Source: Ruminococcus hominis
GTDB taxonomy: Bacteria > Bacillota > Clostridia > Lachnospirales > Lachnospiraceae
DNA: 64,000 nt
Direction: 5' to 3'
Assembly: GCF_014287355.1 (NCBI RefSeq)
Contig: NZ_JACOPE010000001.1
Coordinates: 2,604,001-2,668,000 of the forward strand
Below the pieces are notes generated by a model, which was not told where the DNA came from, did not search any database, and saw only the letters and a program-made list of their open reading frames with translations. Below are positions 62,495 to 64,000 of this stretch, one piece after another. The first letter of the stretch is position 1; the number at the start of each line of letters is the position of its first letter. The translations under genes and the position numbers were made by a program.

Positions 62495-62974
62495 CTATTT
62501 CAAATCAAAAAGAGAATTTTCATAGTCCTTTACATAGTATCGTATATTTTTACGCCCCTTTTGAATAATGGTATGTCCCTCTGCTTCTAATTTTTCTTTC
62601 TGTGCTTCAATACCATTTGGATATTTAGCATTTAATTCTCCGTTTGCTTTTAATGTTCTCCAATAGGGTGTTTCATCTTCGGAACGCTGATAACTCGCCC
62701 ACGCTACAATAGAAACAAATATACCCGCTGTAATCGGCTCTGTAAAATCTGCACCACTCAATTTTGCAAAGTGTTCTCGTATTTTTCCAACCGTAATCAC
62801 TTTACCATACGGAACTTTTTTCATTACTTTGTCATAGTCAATCGGGGGAGCAAAATACATTTTGTTTCCACCATATTTCTCAATACTTTTCTGGTCTATG
62901 ATAATTTGAAATTTTGGCATATCCTTACTATCATGCAACATAGCATTAAAATCTTTTTTATCTTCATTTGCCAT
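62495..62974 (-). CDS. MGMT-like DNA-binding protein without the reactive cysteine
   Basis: The ATG at 62974 is chosen because GTAGGAGG ends eight bases upstream; a GTG at 62983 overlaps that binding site. The 159-residue protein has the DNA-binding module of methylguanine methyltransferases: VPYGKVITVGKIREHFAKLSG, and AGIFVSIVAWASYQRSED. The active-site PCHR region reads TPYWRTLKANGEL, so the cysteine is absent, as in alkyltransferase-like proteins. It may flag alkylated bases for repair rather than reverse them. Confidence 0.78.
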   Translation of the reverse strand: MANEDKKDFNAMLHDSKDMPKFQIIIDQKSIEKYGGNKMYFAPPIDYDKVMKKVPYGKVITVGKIREHFAKLSGADFTEPITAGIFVSIVAWASYQRSEDETPYWRTLKANGELNAKYPNGIEAQKEKLEAEGHTIIQKGRKNIRYYVKDYENSLFDLK

Positions 62975-62986
62975 TTGTGCCACCTC

Positions 62987-63108
62987 CTACTTTAAGGATA
63001 GTCTGTTTCTTATTTCCATGCAATGAGGCTGTTTGAAAATTATTAACACTTTCAAATTTGTCGCTTTCTTCATATCCATATTATAACAGTTCCATATATC
63101 CGCCACAA
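62987..63108 (-). promoter_or_regulatory. Promoter and leader of the MGMT-like gene
   Basis: TTGTGG (63103-63108) and TATAAT (63080-63085) are 17 bases apart on the minus strand. A 28-codon frame (MKKATNLKVLIIFKQPHC, ATG 63071-63073) ends at the TAG within the MGMT-like gene's ribosome binding site. The upstream part, 63050-63110, matches 62290-62347. Confidence 0.6.
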
Positions 63109-63192
63109 TAAAAATCAGCATACCCTTAGCATTTATGGAACAAAAATGCACACTTTTTCTTTCTTCCTCTTGATTACCCCACAACAGAAAAG

Positions 63193-63255
63193 AAAAAGCC
63201 CTGTCAAGAGCCTTGCCACCATTGGTGGTGCTTTGCACTCTTTACTGGGCTTTTT
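63193..63255 (-). terminator. Three-tier terminator hairpin after the XRE gene
   Basis: Outer arms AAAAAGCCC / GGGCTTTTT, middle AAGAG / CTCTT, inner CCACC-ATT-GGTGG. It begins about 30 bases past the XRE stop. It fills most of the gap 62975-63284 with the promoter described above. Confidence 0.75.
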
Positions 63256-63284
63256 GTTTGCTGTATCTTCCATGCAAGAGGAAA

Positions 63285-63956
63285 TTAAAGACCTCTGTTC
63301 CATTTCGCCTTTAGATAATCTTCATAGTCTGCTTCATTGAAGTCTACTTGTGGAGAAGTGTCGGGAATGTTGTTTCTGTTGTCTATATCCGCAAGCTGAC
63401 GAAATATCCAATCATCATAAGGGTCATGGTATTTATACTCTTTGGGCTGTTCTCTGTATCGGTCTAACCCTCGCATTTCCTTATGTACTTTTATCATGCG
63501 TTCCAGTTTTTGACGCTGTATCAACTGCTTGATTTCCATAAGTTCTTCCAACTCCGTAACCTCATTGGTAATGTAGTTATGGATATACTGTATGAGTTTA
63601 TATGCCTTGTAAAATGTGCATTCTTTTTCATCATCGAAAAATTCATTTTCAGACAGGTAATCTAAGGAAACATTGAAGTCTTGTTCCCGTTTGATAATAT
63701 CCATGATATAGGGCTCGGTGTGGTCAATATACTTCCATTCTCCCGACAATAATTCATTGGGTGTTACTCCCAGCACGTCCATTATCTTTTCCAGCGTATC
63801 AAAGGTAGGATAATTCACGCCACGTTCAATCTTGGAAAGGCTCTGCATATTGATACCGATTTTGTCCGCAAGTTCCTGTTGTTTCATTCCTCTATGCTTT
63901 CTTATGGTCTGTATGTTCTCTCCTAAGAAACTGATTTTCTTTTCGTAATGCTCCAT
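63285..63956 (-). CDS. XRE family transcriptional regulator
   Basis: The 223-residue protein has a classic helix-turn-helix (about 12-66; KQQELADKIGINMQSLSKIERG, then DVLGVTPNELLSG). The rest is charged and helical with ITNEVTELEELMEIKQLIQRQKLERM, which could form a coiled coil, and an acidic tail. Such regulators are frequent at the edges of Clostridial integrative elements. It lies at the right window edge, so its partner genes may be outside. Confidence 0.85.
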   Translation of the reverse strand: MEHYEKKISFLGENIQTIRKHRGMKQQELADKIGINMQSLSKIERGVNYPTFDTLEKIMDVLGVTPNELLSGEWKYIDHTEPYIMDIIKREQDFNVSLDYLSENEFFDDEKECTFYKAYKLIQYIHNYITNEVTELEELMEIKQLIQRQKLERMIKVHKEMRGLDRYREQPKEYKYHDPYDDWIFRQLADIDNRNNIPDTSPQVDFNEADYEDYLKAKWNRGL

Positions 63957-64000
63957 GACTTAGTATAAACACTCCTTTCATTGCTTTTCTTGGTATTTAT

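Noticed and set aside
1..64000. tRNA and rRNA genes
   Set aside because: I saw no cloverleaf with GGTTCGAATCC-type T arm or rRNA-like sequence; a short tRNA could still have been missed by eye.

Overview
The window looks like a low-GC Firmicutes chromosome, most likely a gut Lachnospiraceae (Ruminococcus/Dorea/Blautia-type). I infer this from clostridial-style gene content (YlmC/YmxH sporulation protein, FeoA-FeoB fusion, flavodiiron FprA, iron-sulfur SdaAA/SdaAB serine dehydratase, Rpn-type PD-(D/E)XK nuclease), strong AGGAGG ribosome binding sites and many PocR/AraC/LacI sugar regulators. No rRNA, tRNA or CRISPR array was recognised. Most genes lie on the minus strand.

Region 1 (1-14.1 kb) is carbohydrate use. 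A GH2 enzyme (cut by the left edge) is divergent from an AraC regulator. A 15-bp site, TGTATCATATTTCGT, occurs exactly three times: beside this regulator, beside a 22-codon stump of a lost sugar transporter, and upstream of an intact GPH-type transporter + GH3 beta-glucosidase operon. Between them lie an esterase, a DUF4432 epimerase, and a sugar kinase / fucose-isomerase-like / class II aldolase operon with a divergent PocR-AraC regulator. Several gene stumps (two esterase pieces, a cation exchanger, a GH94 phosphorylase) show repeated gene loss here.

Region 2 (14.8-26.3 kb) holds a three-gene MacB-like ABC system with a CARDB-like surface protein, then ung, hisF, hisH, a histidine kinase, a response regulator and a second ABC system, all on the minus strand with tight overlaps.

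Region 3 (26.3-43.4 kb) is housekeeping (cstA, purE-M-N-D, an M29 peptidase, pyrE, fprA, an M42 peptidase, a threonine aldolase, an Rpn nuclease). It is interrupted by two families of structured intergenic repeats. R1 has four copies of a nested double hairpin. R2 has three copies of 640-850 bp: a terminal TTGCTATTTAGTTCAC motif, a large left palindrome, an array of 52-60-bp hairpin units whose number varies, and a right hairpin. Copies of both families start within 0-6 bp of stop codons. R2 and R1 are the best candidates for something undescribed.

Region 4 (43.4-59.3 kb) holds acylphosphatase, nrdR, the serine dehydratase operon, feoB with a promoter/operator, a GDSL esterase + MATE pair divergent from a LysR regulator, ribosomal protein L25, an iron-type alcohol dehydrogenase, malQ preceded by a LacI-type operator, the matching LacI regulator, and YlmC.

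Region 5 (59.4-64 kb) looks acquired. It has a DfrF-like dihydrofolate reductase with SRPBCC and TfoX-like genes, an MGMT-like gene and an XRE regulator. The two cargo transcription units share near-identical promoters and terminators, and an attachment-site-like stretch lies near 60.7 kb.
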